Below, in pieces: positions 29,272 through 40,732 of a DNA stretch of 64,000 nt. This DNA is from Lepidurus packardi. Its lineage: Eukaryota; Arthropoda; Branchiopoda; Notostraca; Triopsidae. Position numbers and translations under genes: made by a program. The number at the start of each line of letters is the position of its first letter. The stretch's first letter is position 1. The notes under the pieces are model-generated. The model searched no databases. It was not told where the DNA came from and saw only the letters and a program-made list of their open reading frames with translations. The stretch lies in NCBI GenBank assembly GCA_023053545.1, contig JAKZAN010000006.1, positions 6,081,001 through 6,145,000 of the forward strand, given 5' to 3'.

Positions 29272-31697
29272 CTTCGACAAAATGCTGCAGCATGTTATCG
29301 AGGGCTCGCTCGAACTCGTACATTTCCTCATCGTGCTGAAACGTCTTTTTTTAGGTTTTGCTATCTAAATTAGTATAGCTTACCCTGCAGCCAATCAAAT
29401 AATCTAGGGGCTTGTTCGCCCATCCTTTACTCGTAATTCCGAGCTTGTTTGTGAACACAAAATTCCCAGTCCGTGTATTCAAGGAAGTTTCAATTAACCA
29501 GATAGCCGCAATTGCATCCATTTTCGTGGCTTCTGCTGATAGCATCAGTCGGGCGTGTGCCTGTGCTATACTAGTCCTTAGAAGTAATAAAGATAAAACG
29601 TATAATCAAAGGATTAAGTGATAATGTTTACAAGGTTTGCAATGTAAAGCGATTCATCGTAGCTGAATCTTCGCGACTACGTCTACTAGCTATAAAATAT
29701 TGCTGTAGTAGAGTCTCAGCCTCGGCGTTCAGTTTTGGGATTTGACCATTGTTAGCAAAGGAAAGGTACTATTAAAAAGTGTTTACTTTATCATTGTTTA
29801 GATTTCTTAATCTACCTGCTTAAACTCCTCATCTGAAATAATTATTTTAGGGTTAGTTCCAGCTGCAAGATCGAAGATATGGTCACTAATAGCCAGATCG
29901 TCCTCTTCGGTGTTCTTAACCGGAGCCAAGATAAGGCCGAATTGCCTAAAGAAAAGAAAACGATGATTGTTCAATAAAGAAATTTTCGAAAACTAACAAG
30001 TTTGCCTACGTACGAAAGCGTTGATAGAAGTACGGGGTCTTTGAAATTGTTGATTAAGGGTTGGTTTGGCTTATCTGTACGTTGGAGTACCCAAATAGCA
30101 CATTTCAAAGGCAAATGCAGATTTTCAGCTGAAATCGCATTATGCGATAATACTGATGACATAGGAAAGTGTGCAGGTTAGATTAGGTTGCCCTTTTCCA
30201 GTGCTAATTTGAATTGTGTACTTGTTCTGAGCTCAGTAAGACTCGTTGCCTTCCAAAGGGAGAGTTGCTGCATGTAACAAACTCCTCCAGCGGCCAATAC
30301 AAGCGAATTTGCTTCCGTCATACTTTTGCCCGATAAAATATCCTTGGACTCAGCAAGTCCTAGGGTGTCGGTTTGCGAATGGTACATAGAGCGATCGGCT
30401 AGCTTGGACACGCTTTGAATTACATTGCTTATCATCCTCTCTTCGGAATCAAGGATTACTACCGAAAGCGGGCTCATCTAGAGAAAAGTGTTACAAATGA
30501 ATTGCTGCTAAAGAAGCTAGGCTTAGTTACAGAATTATTGAGAGAAGCTAGGCTTAGGATCAATCCTAGTTTTAGCTGGAGTGCGTAACCCGGTGGAGAT
30601 GCCCCATTCGCCAGCAGGTAGGCCACGCTTAGTGGGAAACTCCAAGGAGATTCCCCACATCGTTTGCGCAACTCGCGGATCTTTTCTGGTAAGTCGTGCG
30701 TGGTCAAGTAGGGTACATGAAGAGCGACACTGTTCACCTCCAAAGCCAGATAATTAGATTTAGCGAAGTTATGCCTTGTTTCTGCCAGGACGGTAACATT
30801 GTAAGTACTGCCCAACTCCATACGGCTAATGAGTTCGTCTAGCAGTGTACGAAGTTATTGCAGCTGTGAAACAGGTTGAACGTATTACCCCTGACAGTTA
30901 ACAGGAGACTTTGGGAAATATAATAGTTCGGGTTGTTGAAACGTTTGCGTAGACAAGCGGGATCAACTATTCTGCAAAGCACAAGAGTACCCATTACTCG
31001 GTGTTGTGCATCTTCCTCCAACACAAGATGACATTTTGCACATCGGCAAGCTTGATTGTAAATGCTTCGAATCCCGGAAGTGAACACGCGAATCCAAGAA
31101 TGTTGCCATTCAGAATTGCACTCGGGGGTTTTGCAGACAAACGTGGAGCTTTGTCTGTGAAATGTAGGAATTTAATCAAGCTAAAAGTAATGAGCAACGT
31201 TTCTTCTACTTACATATATTGGCCAATTTTAGAAATGCCGGTTGTGACTCCGGATATTGTCCGGTATGGAAAACCAGAAATAATGACTGCCTTGGGATTA
31301 CCAAGCAGAGAAGGGAAATTTTTCACTTGCAAATGTATTATTGGCAGAATACTTTGGCTTAGTGTCGGACAAATATCTTCAATTTCAGACCTTACAAGAG
31401 TTTCGAATGCCGTTGTTACTACATCAGGACTATCGAATAAACGGCTCAGTAGCGTAGCTAATATAAAAAACGCATATTAGTCAAAGAGATTATAAGTAAA
31501 GGAGACCTTTAGAAGCCGTTACTGTAATGTTCTGCGCATTCGTAAAAATCCAGCTCCATGGGAAACCGAATTACTTGAATTCCTGCAGTATCGTTTTGAG
31601 GAGGTAATAGCATTTGGAGGTACTCTAAAAGTTTTTGATGCTGTTCGGAGCCAAATAACATTCGAGTAGCTTCACATAATACTGTTTCTTCTTCCAT
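29267..31697 (-). CDS. MCMDC2: MCM domain-containing protein 2 (meiotic MCM-like)
   Basis: Ten minus-strand exons (31697-31523, 31457-31214, 31154-30889, 30838-30531, 30477-30222, 30152-30014, 29945-29816, 29768-29632, 29576-29384, 29335-29267) join in frame to 638 residues; human MCMDC2 has 681. The family promotes meiotic crossover formation and is related to Drosophila Mei-217 and Mei-218, which split the same protein in two. Visible are an N-terminal MCM OB region with paired cysteines (Cys147/Cys152 and Cys178/Cys181, the latter in CAKCHLVLEED), the DELISRMELGSTYNV strand region, then a degenerate AAA core (SGKSMTEANSLVLAAGGVCY) without a Walker A motif, and a C-terminal lid with SIAQAHARLML and AAIWLIETSLN. 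The first in-frame ATG is chosen as start. Exon 10 and the acceptor at 29336-29337 are less certain. An AATAAA overlaps the stop codon. Confidence 0.87.
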
Positions 31698-33646
31698 GTT
31701 TCGTTTCAATTCATATTCACCCCAATATTCTCCAAAACTTTCGAACGTTTTCAAACACTTTCAAAAGTTTCGAACGTTTTTTTTAAGCCTGCTTCGAAGT
31801 AGGTTTCACTAGTAAAGTGCTGCCATCGCTTAAAATAGTCCACAAACTTCCACGATAGGGCTAAAATAATGGTCGGAGTCAATCTGAAGGCGCGAAGATA
31901 TTTTGTCACACGCTCTCTAAGTGAAAACAAAAAGTACAATAGACAACAAATGGAAAGTGTCTCCCGTAATAAATGTACGGATTTAGCGTGTGTTTGGCGC
32001 TATATATCCTTGTATAGTGTACGTATGAAGCGAAGTATTACGCATAAGCATTAAGCTGAAGGACGTTATGGTAAACACACTGCGCGCGGGGAATGGTGTC
32101 CCGACTATTGTATTATGTTACTGTTTTTATTCTGCTGGATGTAGTCTTGTGCAACGGAAAACGCGGTGCTTTACGAACTAGGTGGTTTACCAAAAATTAA
32201 ACGGTAAGAGGAAAAGCCTATGTAATTAATGCGGTGGGTTGGATGAAAACCTTAATTTTGCTTTTACATTGCCTTATTATCTCAGGCGCATCGCCTTTAG
32301 GAATAAAATACGGCTACACGAAGACTGTCTTCATCAACTGCACTTGCTTTCCGAATAGGTCTGTACCTACGTGTTAAATTGTATTCCCGTGTGGTTAATT
32401 GTCGTTATGAGTGTGATAATCTTCGGGAAAGAAAGACTGCAAAGATATAATCCATGGGTTCGGTGCTTTTCATCCAGCATTCTGGATCTGCATTGCTAAT
32501 TAGGCAATAAATTTATGCACAGGGTTGACTGATTTGGTGGATATACAGTCAAATGTGGCATCTCCATTTTTTGTATGTATATTTCAACGTCTTTACTTAT
32601 ATTCAAGGATAAGGCTGAGCCACGACTTCATGCAAATCCGTACTTGAGGATTGCTGGTAATGACTGACGACTGAATCCGCTAAGCACACAATCTTTCCAA
32701 GGTGCACGCGAGAGCTGGTGTTGAATATTTAGCAGTCTAATTAATGCATTGCCGAAGGAAAGGATGGCACTTCAAGGGCCTATTGTCTCTTGATAACTTG
32801 GGAAGACGCCGAGCAAACGAAGACAAGTTTGAGTAAGCGCCTTCTGTAGCTTTGTAAGATGATTGAGTTTTCGGGATGCCCGAAACTCAGCACCTGAGCT
32901 GAGCAGCACTTGACACTCCGAATCTTAGCCAATCTTGGAATTAAAAGTTGGAAGTTAGCGCGGACGATACTACAATGGACCTCAACTGAGATCTTAAAAA
33001 ATTGGACAAGCCCTGTTTGTTATTGACAATACGGCTGGCTAAACTTCGCAAGTGGTCGTACACGAAACGCGTCGCAGGATTTTCATGAGAACATCAGGAA
33101 AAACTGCGAAGAAATGAAACATTTATTAGGACCAAGAACGGGATTGAGAGCTCATTAATGGTCTTGTCCAACTTGCGTTGCGGTATCATCAAAGGGAGGC
33201 AAGGCTGGGGAGAAAGAAGATTAGGAGAAAAACTAGCTTTAGCAAGCGACTGGCGATTGGTAAGGGAGCTACAAGGCTTTTAATCGAGGCAATGTGTGTC
33301 AGAGGCTTCCCGATGATTGTACGCGATAAGCCTTTTGTTGCTTGTTTCTCTTTCGGGGAAATTGTGTGCTGCTCACAACAAAGACTGGCCCAAGTTTGGA
33401 ATTTAATTGGCTGCACCAAGGGTAACAAATTGAGATTGGCCTTATTTGAAGAAGATGGAGGATACAACTACTGCATTGCAACATCGTGACGATGGGGGAA
33501 ATTTTTCGAAAAGTTTGTTGTTTTAACCAGAACCAATAACGTTCCACTTATTGAGATTGCCTTGAACCTCTGCTATTTCAAGGCTTTATAAAGTCTTGTG
33601 TAATAACCCATATTGAATAATAAGACCCATATAGCTATAACCTCAG
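31698..33646. other. MCMDC2 upstream flank, no gene recognised
   Basis: The presumed MCMDC2 promoter lies here. A short phrase TCGAACGTTTT is repeated at about 31741 and 31780. A 63-codon open frame at 31751-31939 (minus) lacks any ATG and does not join cleanly to MCMDC2. A 103-codon frame at 33178-33489 (plus) also has no ATG start and no family resemblance. Confidence 0.45.
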
Positions 33647-33735
33647 TGTAGAGGTCTTTTAGTACGTACAGACCTATATACTCCATTTGTTTTAAATATA
33701 TTAAATAGGTCTGTACGTACTAAAAGACCTCTACA
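33647..33735. repeat. Perfect 31-bp inverted repeat, 27-bp spacer
   Basis: The arm at 33647-33677 (TGTAGAGGTCTTTTAGTACG and 11 more bases, ending GACCTAT) is the exact reverse complement of 33705-33735. The spacer is A/T-rich. The 89-bp unit could fold into a long hairpin as DNA or RNA. It could be a foldback element or a small MITE; no target duplication is evident at the ends. Confidence 0.93.
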
Positions 33736-36700
33736 ATATGTTTTTTCTTAAAAACAGGATTTTTGTAGGCCAGTAAGGCTTTTTTGCCTATATTCTAAAG
33801 TTTTTTGTAATTAGTTACCAAAAGGATTGGTTACGATTAAATTTGGACCCTACTCCCTAGCGACGTTGGCTGTTGGTTTGAAAAAAAGCTTTCTTTCCAT
33901 TTGAACGGCATCGTCTTTCTTTTCCGAGTCCGAGAAGAAGAAAATTATGAAGCTGCATAGCAAAAAAAATGTATGGAATTTCTTCGAGAACACAGACGTT
34001 AGCAATCTCAAGTCTATTTTGCATAAATGTGCGCATACGAAGCTTTCTAAGGTCTTAAGTTATGTTTGTAAAAAGTGTATAGAAACTTGACTAGGGAAAC
34101 ATAGCAAAAAGACTAACAAAGAAGAGGTCTTTCAAGTTATGAGACAAGTCAATAGACCTCCCGTCGTACTCGCATTCAGCGAATCGCACTGATATGCAAA
34201 GGAAGCTACGATGCCATGTACCCTGGGCAAATCAAGCGTGTTGGAGAAACTTTATATTGCAACGGAAAGGCTGTATACTTCATAGTCATCTCTGTGTCGG
34301 GGTCTTCCCTTTTAGGCGTCGTCAAGAGGTCTAGCAGCAACTTCATTTCTAGCAGAGACGATACGAAAAAGAAGTATGTTGCAACTGCTCACTCGAAAAA
34401 CCCCTCTAAGAAAATCTCGAGCTAGAAGATGTATGGGGAAAATGGAAAGGATAAGGAATCACTTATAAAAAAGAACTTTGACTGTATCCCAGAATATCCG
34501 ATGTATGCATAAGCTATGCATAAATAAGTCCAGCGTATCTCCTAAAGGGGGAAAAAACATCATGGGAATCCGAGAGGATTTATCTGATTATTTTTGCCCA
34601 GTGTTGGTCGTCCACAGCTCGTGAGGTGTTTCCCCCCTTTTGAAACCAAGTCTTTTACAAAAAAGTTCACTTTCCTGTTTCTGGCAGTGCTTTTTTTTCC
34701 CTGCATTTTTTCCCCTTTTTTTCCGTCAGCGTTCACTAACTACAAGCTTGTATCGCAGCCTAGTTGTGTTGCAAGTTGAAAAGCTCTTGGTATACTTGGA
34801 AACTTCGTCTGGGACATGTCCACCTTTCAGGCTTTTAATTTCCTGATCGAAATCGTCCGACTTTTAGCGTGCAAAGAGAAACAAAACAAAAAACTGTACC
34901 CCAGCCTCTGTCAGCGAACATTGGTTAAAGTGCAGACGAGACTATTGCGAGAGGTTAGGACGAGAAGATTGGTCAGTTGGGAACTTGCCAGCGTATAAGT
35001 ATAAGTGTTGCATCCTAAAAGAGTATTTACTGGGCTTAATTTATCCCCAAGCTTCGCCAACTAGTTCTTTAAATTGCTATCGTATATTTTCGACACTATT
35101 GGAAATGGCGGCTGAATGTCATGTTAAACCAAACATTAAAGGGAAAAGGGGATTTTTTTACATCTGTACATAATTGTGCCAAATACCCTGCTCATATGGA
35201 TAAACTATATATACATACATACATAAGAAAAAAAATCTTTAAAAAAAATGCCATGCTGCGTTTGGCATCGGTTGCCTTGCTCTCATGGATCCTAAGACGT
35301 TGCACGATACGAATAGGCCCCGATTCTGACTTTTATTTACTGAGCTACCATAATGGATGTCATTATTCCCTTAGATACCATTAGGACTGCATTGGTTCAT
35401 GAAATAGGGGAACTGATGTAGAAGATGTTTGCTTTGCTTCTACTATACAACTTGGAAAAGACTGACTGACTTGGACTTGCACGCGTCAGTAAATCAGTAA
35501 AATAACGGAAACGAAGATGGAAAGACAGCCCTGCTGGCATTCCATAAGAAAAAGCTTTTTCTCCTCCTTCCGTTGCTATTGATTATTGCTATTTATACCC
35601 TGTTAGTATTGCTTTTTATTATTACTATGGACAGTTTCTTGAAAAACAAAAAACAACAACAATACTTTACCAGAAGGTGAGCTAACGAATATCGTTTCAT
35701 GAGGAACAATATGTCGTTATCAGCTACCATTTACGGCTCATCGAGAAAGTTCTTGGAGTGGCTGATTAATTCATTTTATTGCTGTATAAAAACACAAAAT
35801 TTCGCATAACGCAGCGTACAATACCTACATGGACTTCGCTGAACCTGTTTGCATTCGCTTCAGATGTACAATTAAGGTCATACATTGGTAGCTATATATT
35901 ACATGTTTGCTATGATGCTGGGTTAGCTAAGGTTACATTCGTGTTATCCGCTCTGCCAGAAGGGAGCCTTTTTCTTACTTTTTCACTTTTTTTTGGCTGG
36001 AGCTTTTTGTGTAAAAGCTAAAGCAGGTGTGGGCGGAATATCTTAGATAGCAGAAATCCTCGGGGATCTGGCATAGCTGGAAACCTTAAGTTTTTGTGTC
36101 TTTTTTAAACTTTCTTCACTGAATTCATTGGCACCTGGCGGTTGGGTGTACTGAATTAGAAATGGCTTGCGAAATATGTGATTGTAGTTGAGAAGGGATC
36201 TTGCTGCTATTTCTGTGCGGCGGCCTTTGCCTGAGTGTAAGTTCAACGAGCATTGTTTAGCAGAGAAGCAGTCGTCTTTTCAAGGGGGTAGAAAGGTAAT
36301 CAGTTCGAGTGCTGGATAGACTGATCAATCGTAGCTAATATAAAGTTTAGACGTTGTGACTGCTGCACGTAGTTGTTTTATGCCCTTTCGCTATCGCCAG
36401 AAGCCAAATCGGGAAATTAGAAAAACTAACTCTGATGGAGCAGAAGCAGAAATTGCCCACTGGGCGTATGAAAGGGGCAACAGCTTCGTAAATTTCTTAA
36501 AGAAAATGTTCGGATTAGCTGGAACGTGATGGTTTCGTATCGCAGTTTCTAGTTTTAAGTACAATATTGACTCCTATTACAATAGACTAATGGGATAACA
36601 AATTGTGATATTTGGTAGAGCTCCAAATACGGGATTTCATTCAGTTATGCGTTGTTTTATTAGACTATTTGGATTGCACCATGTAAGGCAATAGTTTGAC

Positions 36701-39700
36701 GGATCTCTCTAGTTCTTTTCGATTTCTCGGAGCAATACGTTTAGAGCGATTTATAAAGCACAACACTTGGTGGTCTAAAACAACTCTGCGCTATCATCGC
36801 TCATCATTGAATCGAAGATTAAGACAAATTTGGCTGTGGTATTGTGTTAGGAACCGGCCTCTGGTTTAAATTTGAATATCTTCAAGTATGGATACAGATT
36901 CAAGTCTTGGGCCGCTTATCTTTGCAACTCTACATCAATCAAGGTTCGAGTAGCTTTGACAGGACAAATTGACCGCCTACATATGCATGTTTGGTGCTTA
37001 CGTGCAAGTCACCTGTCATTTCCTGAGTGGGATGATGGTCACCCTAATACTATCCTGCCACAAAGCATCTTAAGTCACGTCGTCTGTTTTCCGTGATTTC
37101 GTAAAATACAAGCTTATGGAATCTTATAGAAGTTTTCAGTCTTACTCTTGCTTCCTATCTAACGAGGTCCAGAGTTAGGGCTAGTGGTCGAGGTCCAAAC
37201 TTAGGGAGTGTCGTATTCGGAGATTTACATCTCGCGCATAGTGTGAAAAAACACTTTTTTGGTCTCTTCTTTCTAAAGTTCCTGTTTAGGAAGTCAGGCT
37301 TACTTTGCTAATACTAGTTAAAATTCTAATATTCACATAGATCACCCATTGAAGGCTATTAGGTACACTTCTTTACAACCGTGTCCAACTTTGCTTATTA
37401 TAGCAACTCTTCAGGAAAAAAATCTGCCAAAAGTCGTTCCACACAATCTGGGTACTTTCAATCGGGGACAGATCGACCTTTCTGTCTTGTAAGGATTTGG
37501 CTATAAACGAAACGACATGTCTTTGTCAATTGCTTTTTGCGCAGTTCAATTGCCGACTGCCTACATTGTTTTTGCACTGAGAGCAGAATTTTGTGCATTG
37601 CAGGTCTAAAACGTCGTCTTTTCGTGGGTCAGATATGGAGCACACACAGAAAATAAATATAAAGAAGGAGCCTTACCGTTTCTGGCGTTTTTTTCTGCCG
37701 CTTACATTACCTGCATAGGCTTTTGAAAGATGCATGCAAATGCCGGTGGGTTATATGGAGGTTTGCCTTCCAAATAAGGACCACATGATGGAGTATTTTT
37801 CCTTATCTTGTAAACGGCCGCTCCTTCACTATATTATTGTTTCGATTTTTTTTTGTTACTTTAGTGTTTAATATGGGATTGCTATTTTACAGAAAAAAGA
37901 CATTCGAGGTTTCCAAGCGTAGTTGCATGAGCACATTTAACTTTACCGAAAACGTATTTACATCTGTGGCTCCTCAGTTGTCGTAAAGCCGTTATCTAAC
38001 GGCTCAATTCAATTTACTAGATAACAAAATGGTAGGAACTGTGGAGCCAATTTTGCAGATTGCCTACTTATTGATTTTTCCCCACTTTCATTATACAAAT
38101 TCAAATTTTTTTCTGTCCTCCAATAGTCGTTGGGGGACCTTATGGATGTATACTATCATTAGTTGAATATATAAAGTTTATAGGCCTAATGGAGCTAATG
38201 ACTTGGCCCGTTCTTGCGGAAGTGATGGCATTAGGTGAAAGTATCGGCGTCATGCCGTGTTCGACATTTGATATTCCATGTAAAACATGTACAAAAAACA
38301 AAAAAGTCAACATACAAGTTCTCTGGCTGTCGTAGGGACTTTTTCCATGTTTTCTTTCCAATTAGAGTGTATACTTTTGTAACTGAGCAAGACAGTTCCC
38401 GTCATATCGCTTTGGCTTCGAGAATCGGCAACTTCCGCACGCGCAGGTGCTCCAAGGACTTCCCCGCGAGAGTCTTGGCCGAGGCCTTATGAACACATAT
38501 AGCACGGAAAGACAGAGTAGCTGCAAAGATAAGCTATAAGTTCCGTTGCAGTGCTCGTTCCAGTCCTTAGTATTCGTGCTGGAGTCATGAATGCAGCTAG
38601 CCCTTGTATGTCGTTATTTGTTTGAACAATTTGGGCTTCAAATGAACGCTCTGATCGTATAGTCGGTATACTCCCTCACCTTTCAAACGATTGTGAGCTC
38701 GACAATGTCAATATCTTTCCGTGATCAGGGCAGTTATTCACATTCCCAGACACACCTCGATCCAAAGTTGGCCAAGATTCATTGAAGGCTTTTTATTAGT
38801 GAATAGCGACAAAAAATGTTCGTTGGAACGAGGAACCGTGGCATCTGCAAGAGTGTAAAACCCAAAATAAAAAAGGACAGACGTTCGGTGTTGTATTCGT
38901 GTCCCAAAAGCGTTCTTGTCCCAGCAGCTGCGACGCCAAGCCTAATGTAGCTGTTTTGTCTGTTTGATTAAACTTTGGATTGGGAACAAAGTCGTTATTT
39001 TCATGAAGAGGGAATTCCTTTTTTCTACTTGCCGCCTTCCATTTGCATATGGCAAATACCCCTGTGTCTGCTTGCGTCGCCTACTCACGTTCAGGGATGC
39101 TGCACGGCACGACATACAGCAAAGCCATATAAAGGTATTATAAACACAATGTCGTCTAAACTTTTTTTCCATATCTTTGGGTTCTGTAACGCATGTGAAG
39201 TACGGTCTCAGCCCTACGGAAGTGAGTTTGTAGAATTTAGATCATTCCTAAGAGTTAAAAAAGATGGGGAGAACTACGAGTTACGTCAGATAATTACTCG
39301 GTTGTCTTCCTCGATTCATCTCTTTTCTGACTCGTTGATTACTATACGCGGACCACGTGTCAGTTCGTGAGTTGGGTCTCCTTTTTCTGCTTGGCCCCTT
39401 TTCCGCTCCGCCTTCGTTTTGTATGTCGACCTATCTTAGGAAATTGTGATTCTGTCAAACACGGCCGGCGACGGCAGACTGCGATATGGCTTAACATATG
39501 CAAATAATGAAACGTAGAGCCAGAACAGTTAACCGTGACATAGACATTGCTTTATTGTATAACATGTCTCTTGCGAACGTCTTTTACTTGTCCAATCGCC
39601 CAAACACATTTACGAAAAAAGTTGTCGGCAAGCTTTGGAAACGTTTCTTTAATTGATGAGGTCACACAGGCCCAATACGTTCACGTCCTATTTCACGGGG

Positions 39701-40681
39701 TTGCGGACAGATTTCAAACCCTGGCCAGCAATTTCCTGCTGCGTATTCTTGACTTGTCCGACAGCCGTACATTGACCGGTCCGGTCCGTGTCCTCTGTCG
39801 CAGCAAGTCACGAGTACGTACTGTGTACCCCTCGCTGGTCTTAAAATCTTGCCGTTTGAACGCTATAAATATGTAGATGCGCCCTTAAGAAAGTAAATCT
39901 TATCGCACCAGCTGTGAAGGGACTCGATGAACCTAGAAACGCTACTTGACTTCGCTGACGATTTCCGTAAATAATCTGCAGCAGCGCCCGGGAACTTGCT
40001 TTTTTTTCGTTTCTGATGGAAAGGAGATAGATCCTAGTGGGATTGTTTTTTTTTCGCGCCCTCGTCTTCTCTTGATGTCCTCTAGCTAAGTGTGATATGA
40101 ATGGAATCAACCTCCTTCATCACGAAACGTTTTCACGTCTCTTACGCCCTTCATCAATTTATAAAACAGACTCGTGTGTTCATACTAAGCGATGTATAAG
40201 AACCACGGATCCTATTAGGAGCCTGCAGATGAAGTCATAGAGTACTTTAAGGCGAGATTTCTGCTCCCGTTTTGAATACAGAGGGGCGAACTGTTATGAC
40301 GTCATCATGTTTACCCACGATGATCTTAAAACAGAGGCGTTCCGGTGCCGGAATATGCAAGTGGAAGCTGATTTGGCTGTTTTTGTGCCAAAAGCTCATG
40401 AAAACTCAATTTGGAATTTCCGTGAATTGTTGGAACTTTCAATTACTCCTATTATATTTTTGATGACGTGCTACGGCAGTCACTGTAATGAAACCCCAAG
40501 CTTTTGCGTTTCAGTAAGTAGTTGTAACAGTTTCCAAGAGTTTATTGATGCCAGACACTTAATGCATGCATGTCGTCACGCATTTTCGTGAGAGGCAGGT
40601 ATGGACTGAGGTGACCTTCCCAAATGGAAGATTGACATGCATCGTAAATTGGACGGATGACTGTAATTTGGCTTTCCGTCG

Positions 40682-40732
40682 CCCTCTTTACAATCGGGAG
40701 AATTTCTCCCTCTTTACAACTCGGAGAATTGG
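40682..40732. repeat. Short tandem duplication
   Basis: CCCTCTTTACAATCGGGAGA is followed after a few bases by CCCTCTTTACAACTCGGAGA. Two copies of a roughly 25-bp unit lie in tandem with small differences. No gene overlaps them. Confidence 0.7.

Noticed and set aside
29345-29383. Alternative acceptor for the last MCMDC2 intron, at 29345-29346
   Set aside because: It would leave an intron of only 39 bp, below the 48-90 bp range of the neighbours; the acceptor at 29336-29337 gives 48 bp and the same frame.
31751-31939. Upstream 63-codon minus-strand frame as the N-terminus of MCMDC2
   Set aside because: It contains no ATG and no clean donor/acceptor pair joins it to the MCMDC2 frame. The ATG at 31697 gives an N-terminus of normal family length.
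33178-33489. 103-codon plus-strand frame
   Set aside because: It begins without an ATG, its reverse strand is equally open, and no domain or motif is recognisable.
38975-39370. 131-codon plus-strand frame
   Set aside because: Composition and motif content look random; no splice partners and no family resemblance.
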